Positions 25,119-33,364 of a DNA stretch of 64,000 bases are shown in pieces (position 1 is the stretch's first letter; every line of letters begins with the position of its first letter). This stretch comes from an uncultured Oscillospiraceae bacterium. GTDB taxonomy: Bacteria > Bacillota > Clostridia > Oscillospirales > Oscillospiraceae. The stretch spans positions 1-64,000 of the forward strand of contig CALXDM010000006.1 in NCBI GenBank assembly GCA_944387065.1, given 5' to 3'. The position numbers were made by a program, and so were the translations under genes. The notes beneath the pieces were generated by a model. It did not search any database. It was given only the letters and a program-made list of their open reading frames with translations, and had not been told where the DNA came from.

Positions 25119-25196
25119 GGCGCCACGGGGCGGGTCTTCCGGTGGATGATCCCCCTTCCCCCATTTTGCCTACGGATAGAGAAAGGAATGACCTCC

Positions 25197-26096
25197 ATGA
25201 CCCACCAGGAATTGGCCCTCACCGCCGCCCGGGCGCGGCTGCTGGGGCTGGAGATGGTGTACCGGGCCGCCTCCGGCCACCTGGGCGGCTCCTACTCCGC
25301 CCTGGACCTACTCACCGTCCTGTATCAGAACGTGATGCGGGTCGACCCCCAAGATCCCCAGGCCCCTGGCCGGGACCGCTTCGTGCTCAGCAAGGGCCAC
25401 TGCACCCCGGCCCTTTACCCCACCCTGGCCCTGCGGGGGTATTTCCCCGTGGACGAGCTGGGGCAGTTCCGCTCCATCCGCGGGCACCTGTCCGGCCACG
25501 CGGAGATGCGCCATGTCCGGGGAGTGGATATGTCCACCGGCAGCCTGGGCCAGGGCGTGTCCGCCGCGGTGGGCATGGCCCTGGCGGGCAAGCTGGACGG
25601 TCTGGGTTACCGGGTCTACGCCATGTTGGGGGACGGTGAGGTGGAGGAGGGCCAGGTGTGGGAGGCGGCCATGGCGGCGGCCAAGTTCCAGCTGGACAAC
25701 CTGTGCGCCATCGTGGACGTCAACGGCCTGCAGATTGACGGCCCCACCGCCGAGGTGATGCCCTCCGAGCCCCTGGATCAGAAATGGGCGGCCTTCGGCT
25801 GGCACGTCATCCCCTGTGACGGCCACGACTACGCCGCCATAGAGGCCGCCTACGCCCAGGCCGCCGCCGTCCGGGGCCAGCCCAGCGTCATCCTGGCCCG
25901 CACCGTCAAGGGCAAGGGGGTATCCTTTATGGAGGGCAGCGCCGGCTGGCACGGCAAGGCTCCCAACGACCAGCAGTACCAGCAGGCCAAGGCGGAACTG
26001 GAGGGTCAGATCGCGGCCCTGTCCCAGCCGGCGGGGCAGCCCGGCGCGGCCCAGGCCGCTCCTGCGGAACGGAAGGAGGGAAAGGCATATGTCTGA
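25197..26096 (+). CDS. Transketolase, N-terminal (TPP-binding) subunit
   Basis: 299 residues. It carries ASGHLGGSYSALDLLTVLY, SKGHCTPALY, and the TPP/Mg motif MLGDGEVEEGQVWEAAM with VDVNGLQIDG (about 140-175), and ends in a Pro/Ala-rich tail. It pairs with the next gene to form a split transketolase, moving two-carbon units in the pentose phosphate pathway (or a DXPS-like reaction). The ATG at 25197 is nine bases after GAAAGGA. It overlaps the next gene by 8 bp. Confidence 0.92.
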   Translation: MTHQELALTAARARLLGLEMVYRAASGHLGGSYSALDLLTVLYQNVMRVDPQDPQAPGRDRFVLSKGHCTPALYPTLALRGYFPVDELGQFRSIRGHLSGHAEMRHVRGVDMSTGSLGQGVSAAVGMALAGKLDGLGYRVYAMLGDGEVEEGQVWEAAMAAAKFQLDNLCAIVDVNGLQIDGPTAEVMPSEPLDQKWAAFGWHVIPCDGHDYAAIEAAYAQAAAVRGQPSVILARTVKGKGVSFMEGSAGWHGKAPNDQQYQQAKAELEGQIAALSQPAGQPGAAQAAPAERKEGKAYV

Positions 26097-27039
26097 GACC
26101 ATCGCCACCCGCGCCGCCTACGGCCAGGCCCTGGCCGCCTTAGGGGAGGAGTATCCCGACCTGGTGGTGCTGGACGCCGACCTGTCCGGCTCCACTATGA
26201 GCAAGCAGTTTGCCGACGCCTATCCCCACCGGTTCTTCAACGTGGGCATCGCCGAGGCCAACATGACCGGCATTGCCGCAGGACTTGCCACCTGTGGCAA
26301 GCGGCCCTTCCTGCACTCCTTCGCCATGTTCGCCGCCGGGCGGGCCTGGGAGCAGGTGCGCAACTCCATCGCCTACCCCCGTCTGAACGTGAAGGTGGTG
26401 GGCTCCCACGGCGGGCTGTCCGTGGGGGAGGACGGAGCCACCCATCAGTGCATCGAGGACTACGCCATCATGCGTGCCATCCCCGGCATGGCGGTGGTCT
26501 CCCCCTGCGACGGGCCGTCTATGCGCCTGGCCGTCCGGGCTCTGCTGGACTATGACGGGCCGGCCTACCTGCGCTTGGGCCGGCTGGCGGTGGAGTCGGT
26601 CACGGATGGGATCCCCGGCTACCGGTTTGAGCTGGGCCGGGGCTTCCAGCTGCGGGAGGGGAGGGACGTCACCGTCCTCGCCACGGGCATGATGGTGCAG
26701 GAGGCCTTGCAGGCCGCCCAGGCACTGGATGCGGAGGGGATCGGGGTGCGGGTGATTGACATGCACACCATTAAGCCTCTGGATGAGGAGATCGTGCTGA
26801 AAGCCGCCCGGGAGACCGGCGCCCTGGTCACCAGCGAGGAGGCCACCGTGCTGGGCGGGCTGGGCTCGGCGGTGTGCGAGTGCGTGGCCGGCTCGGGCCT
26901 GCCCGTCCCCGTGGTGCGCCACGGGGTGCAGGACGTGTTTGGCCGCTCCGGCGCAGCCCGGGACGTGCTGGCCGCCTACGGACTCACCGCCGACGGCATC
27001 CGGGAGTCGGTAAAGCGAGCCTTGGCGCTGAAGGGCTGA
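26089..27039 (+). CDS. Transketolase, C-terminal subunit
   Basis: 316 residues with the pyrimidine-binding and C-terminal transketolase domains: FFNVGIAEANMTGIAAGLA (catalytic Glu in the GIAE motif), SHGGLSVGEDGATHQ and VRVIDMHTIKPLD. The start ATG lies inside the end of the preceding gene, so the two halves are translationally coupled, as expected for a 1:1 complex. A large hairpin follows at 27046-27085. Confidence 0.92.
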   Translation: MSETIATRAAYGQALAALGEEYPDLVVLDADLSGSTMSKQFADAYPHRFFNVGIAEANMTGIAAGLATCGKRPFLHSFAMFAAGRAWEQVRNSIAYPRLNVKVVGSHGGLSVGEDGATHQCIEDYAIMRAIPGMAVVSPCDGPSMRLAVRALLDYDGPAYLRLGRLAVESVTDGIPGYRFELGRGFQLREGRDVTVLATGMMVQEALQAAQALDAEGIGVRVIDMHTIKPLDEEIVLKAARETGALVTSEEATVLGGLGSAVCECVAGSGLPVPVVRHGVQDVFGRSGAARDVLAAYGLTADGIRESVKRALALKG

Positions 27040-27045
27040 ACGGGG

Positions 27046-27085
27046 CCTCCGCCCGCCCGTGCCACGGGATCCGGGCGGGCGGAGG
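27046..27085 (+). terminator. Hairpin after the transketolase genes
   Basis: CTCCGCCCGCCCG and CGGGCGGGCGGAG form a 13-bp GC stem. The sequence after it is G-rich rather than T-rich, so termination may be partial. Confidence 0.6.
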
Positions 27086-27109
27086 GGGCTCCAGCGGGGA
27101 AAAAAGTTG

Positions 27110-27138
27110 TTGACAAACCCCCTGCCATCGGGTATACT
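27110..27138 (+). promoter_or_regulatory. Strong promoter of the tRNA cluster
   Basis: Consensus -35 TTGACA (27110-27115), 17 bp, -10 TATACT (27133-27138), 27 bp before tRNA-Met. Confidence 0.85.
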
Positions 27139-27165
27139 AATGCTTGCCCTATCGAGGCCACCCAT

Positions 27166-27242
27166 GGCGGCATAGCTCAGTTGGCTAGAGCGCACGGTTC
27201 ATACCCGTAAGGTCATGTGTTCGAATCACATTGCCGCTACCA
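27166..27242 (+). tRNA. tRNA-Met (CAT), elongator
   Basis: The acceptor GGCGGCA pairs with TGCCGCT (one G-U), the anticodon loop TTCATAC carries CAT, the T arm contains TTCGAAT, and CCA is encoded. The paired 1-72 position and the anticodon stem lacking three consecutive G-C pairs argue against initiator tRNA. An Ile2 tRNA with modified C34 cannot be fully excluded. Confidence 0.9.
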
Positions 27243-27300
27243 CCCGAAGAGGCGGCGATGGCCGCCCCTTCGGGCCCACCAACTCTCCCTTGGGCAACCC

Positions 27301-27375
27301 GGCCCGTTGGTCAAGTGGTTAAGACACCGCCCTTTCACGGCGGTAACACGGGTTCGAGTCCCGTACGGGTCACCA
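27301..27375 (+). tRNA. tRNA-Glu (TTC)
   Basis: The acceptor GGCCCGT pairs with ACGGGTC, the anticodon loop CTTTCAC carries TTC between CCGCC and GGCGG arms, the T loop is TTCGAGT, and CCA is encoded. It is 58 bp after tRNA-Met and 4 bp before tRNA-Val. Confidence 0.95.
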
Positions 27376-27379
27376 ATCT

Positions 27380-27455
27380 GGAGGCTTAGCTCAGCCGGTA
27401 GAGCGCTTGCTTCACACGCAAGAGGTCACAGATTCGAGTTCTGTAGTCTCCACCA
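27380..27455 (+). tRNA. tRNA-Val (CAC)
   Basis: The acceptor GGAGGCT pairs with AGTCTCC (one G-U), the anticodon loop TTCACAC carries CAC between CTTGC and GCAAG arms, and CCA is encoded. It is the last gene of the three-tRNA transcript. Confidence 0.95.
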
Positions 27456-27477
27456 AACACGGCCCTCTGGGCTGCAA

Positions 27478-27517
27478 GCCCCCCGGCTCCCTGTACGCAG
27501 GGAGCCGGGGGGCTTTT
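27478..27517 (+). terminator. Rho-independent terminator of the tRNA cluster
   Basis: A 16-bp GC-rich stem (GCCCCCCGGCTCCCTG and complement) with a 4-base loop and TTTT, 22 bp after tRNA-Val. The following stretch to 27650 shows no gene; it leads into the PepSY gene. Confidence 0.9.
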
Positions 27518-27652
27518 GTATGCTCTCCCTTCTATCATGCCCATCCCTTTTCGCTGCTGTAAAATATTTTCTCATTTCCCATTCCAGTTTCATTTTCCTT
27601 TCATGTTTCCCTGGTAGGATGTGGCCAGAAAGAAGAAAGGAGCTCTTCCCTT

Positions 27653-28837
27653 ATGAACCGCAAGCAAAGAAGAAACGCCCTCACCGCCCTATGCGCGGCG
27701 GGCCTGCTGGCCTTTGCCGCCGGCTGCGGGCAGCAGCAGGGCTCGGCCGACTATATCGGCCTGGACGCAGCCAAAGCCATCGCCCTGGAGGACGCGGGGG
27801 TGGACGAGTCGGCCGCCTCCTTCTCCATCACCGGGCTGGACCGGCAGAACGGCACCGACTTCTATGCCATCGACTTCACCGCCAATGGCCAGAGCTACGC
27901 CTATGACATCGACGCGCTCACCGGCAACATCCTCAACAACGGCGATGGGGCCGGGGCCGCCCCCGCCTCCATCACCGAGGAACAGGCCCGGGAGATCGCG
28001 TTGACCCACGCGGGGCTCAGCGCCGACCAGGTCACCTTCCTGCGGTGTGTGGCCGACCAGGAGGACGGCCGGCAGGTGTACGATGTGGAGTTCTACACTG
28101 CTGATTTCACCGAGTACGATTATGAGATCGCCCTGGACAGCGGAGACATCCTCTCCTACGACTTTGACGTGGAGGGCTATGACCGTCCCGCTCCCAGCGC
28201 CGAGCCCACCCCCAGTGCCCAGACCGGCACCACCTCCACCGCCGGCAGCGGCGGGTCCTCCTCCGGGTCAGCTTCCTCTGGCGGGAGCGCCTCCAACGGC
28301 AGCTCTGGCGGAGCCACTTCCGGCGGCGGGTCCTCCTCCGCTGGCACCAGCACCGGTATCACCGCCGATCAGGCTCGGCAGATCGCCCTGAATCACGCGG
28401 GGCTCAGCGCCAGCCAGGTCACCTTCCTGCGCAGCCACCTGGACTGGGACGACGGTCGCCGGGTGTATGATGTGGAGTTTTACAGCACCTCCAACTACAC
28501 CGAGTACGACTATGAGATCGACGCGTCCAGCGGCACGGTGCTCTCCTACGACTACGACGCGGAGTACTACACGCCCCCCAGCTCCGGCGGAAATACCGGC
28601 GGCGTCTCCGGCTCCTCCGGCGCCACCATCTCCCTGGATCAGGCCCGGCAGACCGCCCTGGCCCGGGTACCCGGCGCCACCGCCAACGACGTCCGGATCC
28701 ACCTGGACTATGACGACGGCCGAGTGGAATACGAGGGCACCATCTACTACAATGGCACCGAGTATGAGTTCACCATCGACGCCTACTCCGGCGTCATCCG
28801 GGAGTGGGATGTGGAGTCCCACCAGGGCTGGTGGTAA
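27653..28837 (+). CDS. PepSY-repeat lipoprotein
   Basis: 394 residues. The lipoprotein signal has lipobox LAFAAGCG (Cys about residue 25). Four PepSY-like units follow, at about 30-100, 102-175, 235-310 and 325-390, each starting with an IT/LDxAxxIAL helix. A Gly/Ser-rich linker (about 180-235) divides them. PepSY domains are thought to bind or inhibit peptidases at the cell surface; no target is evident. Unit three is nearly identical to the first PepSY unit of the next gene, also at DNA level. AAAGGAG precedes the ATG. Confidence 0.85.
   Translation: MNRKQRRNALTALCAAGLLAFAAGCGQQQGSADYIGLDAAKAIALEDAGVDESAASFSITGLDRQNGTDFYAIDFTANGQSYAYDIDALTGNILNNGDGAGAAPASITEEQAREIALTHAGLSADQVTFLRCVADQEDGRQVYDVEFYTADFTEYDYEIALDSGDILSYDFDVEGYDRPAPSAEPTPSAQTGTTSTAGSGGSSSGSASSGGSASNGSSGGATSGGGSSSAGTSTGITADQARQIALNHAGLSASQVTFLRSHLDWDDGRRVYDVEFYSTSNYTEYDYEIDASSGTVLSYDYDAEYYTPPSSGGNTGGVSGSSGATISLDQARQTALARVPGATANDVRIHLDYDDGRVEYEGTIYYNGTEYEFTIDAYSGVIREWDVESHQGWW
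28361..28567 (+). repeat. PepSY-encoding DNA repeat, copy 1
   Basis: About 207 bp, nearly identical to 29598-29804 in the next gene with no indels. Stretches such as the one encoding SNYTEYDYEID match almost base for base, pointing to recent duplication or gene conversion. A more diverged relative lies at about 27967-28170. Confidence 0.8.
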
Positions 28838-28922
28838 GCCCGCCCCCCAACCACTTATCGTCACAGCCTCCCCAGGCAACGCTACCTGAAGACCAAATCT
28901 TTGAGAAAAGGAGACATGAAGC

Positions 28923-30062
28923 ATGAAGCTGAAAACCATTTTCCGTCGTGCGGGGGCCCTCTTGATTGGCGCGTCCCTGGCCGCGGGCCTTCTGATCACC
29001 TCTGCCGGCGCAGTTGTCGCCAGCGGCGTGGCTGCCCAGCTGTCCCCCAACTTCACCGTGCTGGTGGACGGTGAGGCGCGCACCTTCTACAACGTGGCCG
29101 GCATTGAGGTTCACCCCATTTTGTACAACGGCACCACCTACCTGCCCGTTCGGGCCATGAGCGAGCTGATCGGCAAGAACGTCAACTGGGATCAGAGCAC
29201 CTACACCGTCTCCCTGGGTGGGACCCGCACCACCCCGCCCACCGTGGGCACCCCTGACCTCTACGCTGTGACCCGGGATGTGACGGTGCGCCTGTCCCCG
29301 GACATCACCGTGCTCATGGACGGCGTACAGCGCCAGTTTGCCGACGCCAACGGCAACACCGTCTACCCCCTGCTCTATGACGGGTCGGTCTACCTGCCCA
29401 TCCGGGCCATCGGCAACCTGATGGGGATGAGCGTGGGCTGGAACGGCTCCACCCAGACGGTCAGCCTGAACGGCAGCGCCGCCGGAGGGGATTCCCTGGT
29501 CACCGACGCGGACACCTTCGGTCCCACTGACCCCAGCACCGGCAACACCACGCCTACCTATCCTGACACCGGTTCCGGCTCTACCGGCTCCGGCATCACC
29601 GCCGAGCAGGCCCAGCAGATCGCCCTGAACCACGCGGGGCTCAGCGCCAGCCAGGTTGCCTTCGTACGCAGCCATCTGGATTGGGAGCATGGCCGCCAGG
29701 TGTACGATGTGGAGTTCTACAGCACCTCGAACTACACCGAGTACGACTATGAGATCGACGCCACCAACGGCACAATCCTCTCCTACGATTACGATGCAGA
29801 GTACTGGAACCGTCCCAGCTATCCCAGCTATCCTAACACCGGCTCCGGCGGCACCAACGCTGCCATCTCCCTGGAGGAGGCCAAGCAGATCGCTTTGGCC
29901 CGGGTTCCCGGCGCCACCAATATCCGCATCCACCTGGAATGGGATGACGGTCGGCTGCAGTACGAGGGCTCCATCTACTATGGCTACTGGGAGTATGAGT
30001 TCTCCATGGATGCCAACACCGGCACCATCTGGGAGTGGGAGCGGGATCACATCTACGACTGA
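28923..30062 (+). CDS. Secreted stalk-domain / PepSY protein
   Basis: 379 residues. A Sec signal peptide (LIGASLAAGLLITSAGAVVA) is followed by two copper-amine-oxidase-N-like stalk units (about 42-98, with LYNGTTYLPVRAMSELIG, and 118-182, with LYDGSVYLPIRAIGNLMG), a Thr/Ser/Pro linker and two PepSY units (about 225-300 and 310-379). The layout suggests an extracellular protein tethered or associated with the wall and related to the lipoprotein upstream, with which it probably forms an operon (85-bp gap). AAGGAG is nine bases before the chosen ATG. No enzyme active site is visible. Confidence 0.85.
   Translation: MKLKTIFRRAGALLIGASLAAGLLITSAGAVVASGVAAQLSPNFTVLVDGEARTFYNVAGIEVHPILYNGTTYLPVRAMSELIGKNVNWDQSTYTVSLGGTRTTPPTVGTPDLYAVTRDVTVRLSPDITVLMDGVQRQFADANGNTVYPLLYDGSVYLPIRAIGNLMGMSVGWNGSTQTVSLNGSAAGGDSLVTDADTFGPTDPSTGNTTPTYPDTGSGSTGSGITAEQAQQIALNHAGLSASQVAFVRSHLDWEHGRQVYDVEFYSTSNYTEYDYEIDATNGTILSYDYDAEYWNRPSYPSYPNTGSGGTNAAISLEEAKQIALARVPGATNIRIHLEWDDGRLQYEGSIYYGYWEYEFSMDANTGTIWEWERDHIYD
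29598..29804 (+). repeat. PepSY-encoding DNA repeat, copy 2
   Basis: Partner of 28361-28567, same length and phase. Differences are mostly third-position changes. Confidence 0.8.
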
Positions 30063-30114
30063 TCTCTTCCCCTGATCCTACTCTCTTTCACATCTTATCA
30101 GTCAGGAGATCCCT

Positions 30115-30471
30115 ATGAAAAAGCATCCTTGGTTTCAGCTCTATCCGGAACATCACGGAGCCTCGCGCTGTTCCATCGCCGGCGGCGGCGTAAAACTCCT
30201 CTCCCTCTTTATCCTGGCCGCCGCCATCCTCTACTCTCTGGCCCTTCTGCTGTGCGGCTTTCGGATGGCGTCCGCCGCCGGGCTGGGCACCGCCCTGGTG
30301 TTCCTGATGGATGAACTGGATGACATGGTGTTACTCGCCTTCTTCCTCTGGGGGGCCTTCGCCGCCTGCCGGTTCGCCGCCAGTGTGCTCCACGCCAAGG
30401 CGGAGCTACTGGCCAGGACCGGTCAGCCGGCCACCGTCACCCAAACCGCTCAGGACACCACTTCTCCCTGA
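30115..30471 (+). CDS. Small two-helix membrane protein
   Basis: 118 residues, unrecognised. Two hydrophobic segments (LLSLFILAAAILYSLALLLC, about 28-47, and VLLAFFLWGAFAACRFAASVL, about 71-91) are separated by an acidic turn (MDELDD). The tail is Thr-rich. It follows the PepSY genes by 53 bp with CAGGAG before the ATG and ends at a good terminator, so it is likely the third gene of that operon. Confidence 0.65.
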   Translation: MKKHPWFQLYPEHHGASRCSIAGGGVKLLSLFILAAAILYSLALLLCGFRMASAAGLGTALVFLMDELDDMVLLAFFLWGAFAACRFAASVLHAKAELLARTGQPATVTQTAQDTTSP

Positions 30472-30486
30472 TCGGGCCCCCTCTCC

Positions 30487-30525
30487 CCGCCCTCCCTGGG
30501 ATTTTCCCCGGGAGGGCGGTTTTTT
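30487..30525 (+). terminator. Rho-independent terminator
   Basis: CCGCCCTCCC and GGGAGGGCGG arms followed by TTTTTT. Nothing recognisable lies between here and the promoter at 30696. Confidence 0.9.
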
Positions 30526-30695
30526 CCGCCCTGGCCCCGCCCCGGTTTTCCCGGGGAATCTCACCTCTTCACCCCCCGGTTTCTCCCTGCCTCATGCAGG
30601 TTTTCTCCTGCGCCGATTCATTTTTCCCAATGCCTTTTAACCAAAAAACCCACCCATCCCCTCCGATTTTTATCCATATCCCCGTCCCCTCCCAG

Positions 30696-30725
30696 TTGAC
30701 AAATCCAGTTATTTCACGATATAAT
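30696..30725 (+). promoter_or_regulatory. Sigma-A promoter of the amino acid ABC operon
   Basis: Consensus -35 TTGACA (30696-30701), 18-bp spacer, consensus -10 TATAAT (30720-30725). The leader is about 80 bases and shows no riboswitch or T-box. Confidence 0.85.
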
Positions 30726-30813
30726 GCAATAAAGTTTTCGTGCGGATCCCCTGTCCCCACGCTCAGGCTGCCCCATCCGCCCAGATCCGGTTCGTAGAGA
30801 GGAGATGGTTCCT

Positions 30814-31539
30814 GTGGTCAAATTGGTCAACGTCAACAAGTTCTTCGGCGACCTTCACGTTTTGAAAGACATCAACCTTCAGGTTGCAGAGGGAGAGAAG
30901 CTTGTCATCATCGGCCCGTCCGGCTCGGGCAAGAGCACCACGGTGCGGTGCATGAACTTCCTGGAAGAGCCCACCTCGGGCCAAGTGTACATCGACGGGG
31001 TACAGCTAACCCATAAGAACAAGACCGAGCTGGTGCGCCGCTCCACGGCCATGGTCTTTCAGCAGTTCAATCTCTATCCCCACAAGACGGTGCTGGAAAA
31101 CCTCACCCTGGCCCCGATCAAGCTTCAGAAGGTCCCCAAGGCGGAAGCGGTGGAGCGGGCCTACAAGTACCTGGACATCGTGGGCCTGCGGGAGAAGGCT
31201 GACAGCTACCCCGCCACCCTGTCCGGCGGGCAGCAACAGCGGGTAGCCATCGCCCGGGCCCTGTGCTCCCGGGCCAAGATCATCCTGTTTGACGAGCCCA
31301 CCTCCGCCCTGGATCCGGAGACCGTCCAGGAGGTGCTGGACGTGATGATCCGGCTGGCCAGCGAGAAGAACATCACCATGGTCATCGTCACCCACGAGAT
31401 GGGCTTTGCCCGCCAGGTGGCCGACCGGGTCATCTTTATGGACGCCGGGCGCATTGTGGAGGAGGGCCCGCCGGAGCACTTCTTCACCAATCCCACCGAG
31501 GAGCGCACCAAAGCGTTCTTGAGCAAGATCCTGCGCTGA
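30814..31539 (+). CDS. Polar amino acid ABC transporter, ATP-binding protein
   Basis: 241 residues from a GTG start. Walker [11 protein letters not shown]-loop [11 protein letters not shown] (the polar amino acid subgroup phrase), signature [15 protein letters not shown], Walker [14 protein letters not shown] and the H-loop THEM are all present. It powers import of glutamate, glutamine or a related amino acid. The GTG at 30814 is nine bases after AGAGGAG; the ATG at 30805 abuts that site and is less likely. It is the first gene of the operon, ahead of the binding protein and two permeases. Confidence 0.92.
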   Translation: MVKLVNVNKFFGDLHVLKDINLQVAEGEKLVIIGPSGSGKSTTVRCMNFLEEPTSGQVYIDGVQLTHKNKTELVRRSTAMVFQQFNLYPHKTVLENLTLAPIKLQKVPKAEAVERAYKYLDIVGLREKADSYPATLSGGQQQRVAIARALCSRAKIILFDEPTSALDPETVQEVLDVMIRLASEKNITMVIVTHEMGFARQVADRVIFMDAGRIVEEGPPEHFFTNPTEERTKAFLSKILR

Positions 31540-31546
31540 TTCCCCG

Positions 31547-31575
31547 CTTACAGCGGCGCTTGGCGCGCCTGTAAG
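31547..31575 (+). other. Intercistronic hairpin before the binding-protein gene
   Basis: CTTACAG and CTGTAAG arms, with inner GCGC pairing, lie between the ATPase and the binding protein. There is no T run. An RNA-processing or stability element is plausible. Confidence 0.5.
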
Positions 31576-31616
31576 AATAGATCGTTAGTTTTTTGATTTG
31601 AAATGGAGGACCTGTT

Positions 31617-32498
31617 ATGAAACTTCGCAAGAAACTGCTGGCCGCCCTGCTGGCCGGGGCTATGAGTTTGGCCCTTTCCGCCTGCGGCAGCGGCGACACG
31701 CCCGCCTCTGCCAGCCCTGCCGCGTCCGGCGCCGGCTCATCCGCCAGCCCCTCTGGAGGGGCCCTGGCCGCCGACGTGCAGGCCATCGTGGACCGGGGCG
31801 TGCTGCGGGTGGGCGTAAAGACCGATGTGCCCGGCTTTGGCTATCAGGACGTGCTCACCGAGGAGTATTCCGGCATGGAGATCGATCTGGCCCAACAGAT
31901 CGCGCAGAGTCTGGGCTTGGACCGGGTGGAGTTCACCGCCGTCACCGCCGCCACCCGGGGCCAGCTGCTGGACTCGGGGGACATTGACATGGTCATCGCC
32001 ACCTTCACCATCACCGACGAGCGCCGAGACAGCTGGAACTTCACCACCCCCTACTACACCGACGCGGTCTCCCTGCTGGTCAAGACCGACAGCGGCATCT
32101 CCGACTACGCGGACCTGGAGGGCAGAGTCATCGGCGTCTCCACCGGCTCCACCTCCATGGAGTCGCTCATCACCGCGGCGGCGGAGAACGGCGTCACCCT
32201 GACTCAGGCAGACAACTTCTCTGAGTACGCTACCTATCCCGAGATCAAGACCGCCCTGGACGCCGGCCGGGTGGACGCGTTCTGCGTGGACGGCTCCATC
32301 CTGTCCGGCTATCTGGATGACAGCGTGGAGATCCTGGACTCCATCCGCTTCTCCCCCCAGGAGTACGGCATCGCCACCGCCCTGTCCAACACCGGACTGG
32401 CCGAATATCTGGACGGGCTGATCAACACCTGGCTGGATGACGGCACCATCGACCAGATCATCTCCGACAACGGCGTGGCCGCCTCCTTCGAGGGCTGA
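31617..32498 (+). CDS. Polar amino acid ABC transporter, substrate-binding lipoprotein
   Basis: 293 residues. Lipobox LALSACGS (Cys about residue 22) is followed by a Ser/Ala-rich linker and an SBP_bac_3 domain from about 55: RGVLRVGVKTDVPGFGY, GMEIDLAQQIA, ATFTITDERRDSWNFTTPYY and GVSTGSTSM. The Arg/Asp pattern fits binding of an alpha-amino acid, but the specificity cannot be read. GGAGGACC precedes the ATG. Flanking hairpins on both sides suggest higher mRNA stability for this component, which is usually needed in excess. Confidence 0.92.
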   Translation: MKLRKKLLAALLAGAMSLALSACGSGDTPASASPAASGAGSSASPSGGALAADVQAIVDRGVLRVGVKTDVPGFGYQDVLTEEYSGMEIDLAQQIAQSLGLDRVEFTAVTAATRGQLLDSGDIDMVIATFTITDERRDSWNFTTPYYTDAVSLLVKTDSGISDYADLEGRVIGVSTGSTSMESLITAAAENGVTLTQADNFSEYATYPEIKTALDAGRVDAFCVDGSILSGYLDDSVEILDSIRFSPQEYGIATALSNTGLAEYLDGLINTWLDDGTIDQIISDNGVAASFEG

Positions 32499-32551
32499 GC
32501 CAAGCCGCCAGCGGACGGCCCATCCCCGGGCTCGTCCCCAGGATTTCACCC

Positions 32552-32577
32552 GGGGCCGGAGCAGCCGCTCCGGCCCC
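32552..32577 (+). other. Strong hairpin after the binding-protein gene
   Basis: GGGGCCGGAGC and GCTCCGGCCCC, 11 bp with a 4-base loop, in the 152-bp gap before the permeases. There is no T run, so partial termination or 3' protection of the upstream mRNA is more likely than full termination. Confidence 0.6.
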
Positions 32578-32650
32578 GTCAGGAGCACCTCACCTGCCCG
32601 GTGGGATGCCCCTGACGGAGCATACCACCCCGGCAAAGGAGGCCCCTTGC

Positions 32651-33364
32651 ATGATTGAACAGATTCTAACCCCTTGGCGCTGGCAGACCCTGCTCACCCA
32701 ATGGCCCACTCTGCTGCGCGCCTTTCTCACCACGCTGGAGGCTTCGGTGCTGGCCCTGCTGCTGGCCCTGGTGCTGGGCGTGATCTTTGGGCTGATGTCC
32801 ACCTCCCACCACCGTCTGCCCCGGGTGGTGGCCCGGATCTACGTGGAGTTCTTCCAAAACACCCCGCTGATGATCCAGCTCTTCTTCGTCTTCTTCGCTC
32901 TGCCCTATGTGGGCGTCTCCCTGCCCGCCTTTGCCTGCGGAGTGCTTTGCGTGGGGGTGTACACCGGCGCGTACATCTCCGAGGTGGTGCGGGCGGGCAT
33001 CCAGTCCATTCCACTGGGGCAATTTGAGGCGGCCCATTCCCAGGGCTTCACCTACCTGCAGACCATGCTGCTGATCATCCTGCCCCAGACGGCGCGGATC
33101 ATCCTGCCCCCCCTGGTCAACCAATGCGTCAACCTGATCAAGAACACCTCAGTGCTGGCCATGATCGCCGGGGGCGACCTGATGTATGTGGCCAACAACT
33201 GGGCCACCAACGGCAACGCCAGCTATGGCCCGGCCTATCTCATCATCGGGGTGCTCTACTTCCTGCTGTGCTTCCCCCTGTCTACATGGGCCCGCCGGTA
33301 TGAGGAAAAACTGCAGCGGCAGGACACCCAGCGTCCCGCCGCCGGAAAGGAGGCGGCCGCGTGA
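32651..33364 (+). CDS. Polar amino acid ABC transporter, permease 1
   Basis: 237 residues with about five membrane helices. The family EAA-type loop is seen as RAGIQSIPLGQFEAAHSQGF (about 114-133), which docks on the ATPase, and EFFQNTPLMIQLFFVFFALP is the conserved N-terminal part of the HisM-type domain. AAAGGAGG precedes the ATG at 32651. It overlaps the next permease gene, indicating a heterodimeric channel. Confidence 0.92.
   Translation: MIEQILTPWRWQTLLTQWPTLLRAFLTTLEASVLALLLALVLGVIFGLMSTSHHRLPRVVARIYVEFFQNTPLMIQLFFVFFALPYVGVSLPAFACGVLCVGVYTGAYISEVVRAGIQSIPLGQFEAAHSQGFTYLQTMLLIILPQTARIILPPLVNQCVNLIKNTSVLAMIAGGDLMYVANNWATNGNASYGPAYLIIGVLYFLLCFPLSTWARRYEEKLQRQDTQRPAAGKEAAA

Noticed and set aside
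27166..27242. tRNA with CAT as initiator or Ile2
   Set aside because: Position 1 pairs with 72 and the anticodon stem lacks three consecutive G-C pairs, so initiator is unlikely. Ile2 cannot be excluded, but elongator Met is the simpler reading.
27217..27906. A 229-codon plus-strand frame across the tRNAs
   Set aside because: It passes through tRNA-Glu, tRNA-Val and their terminator and then runs out of frame into the PepSY gene.
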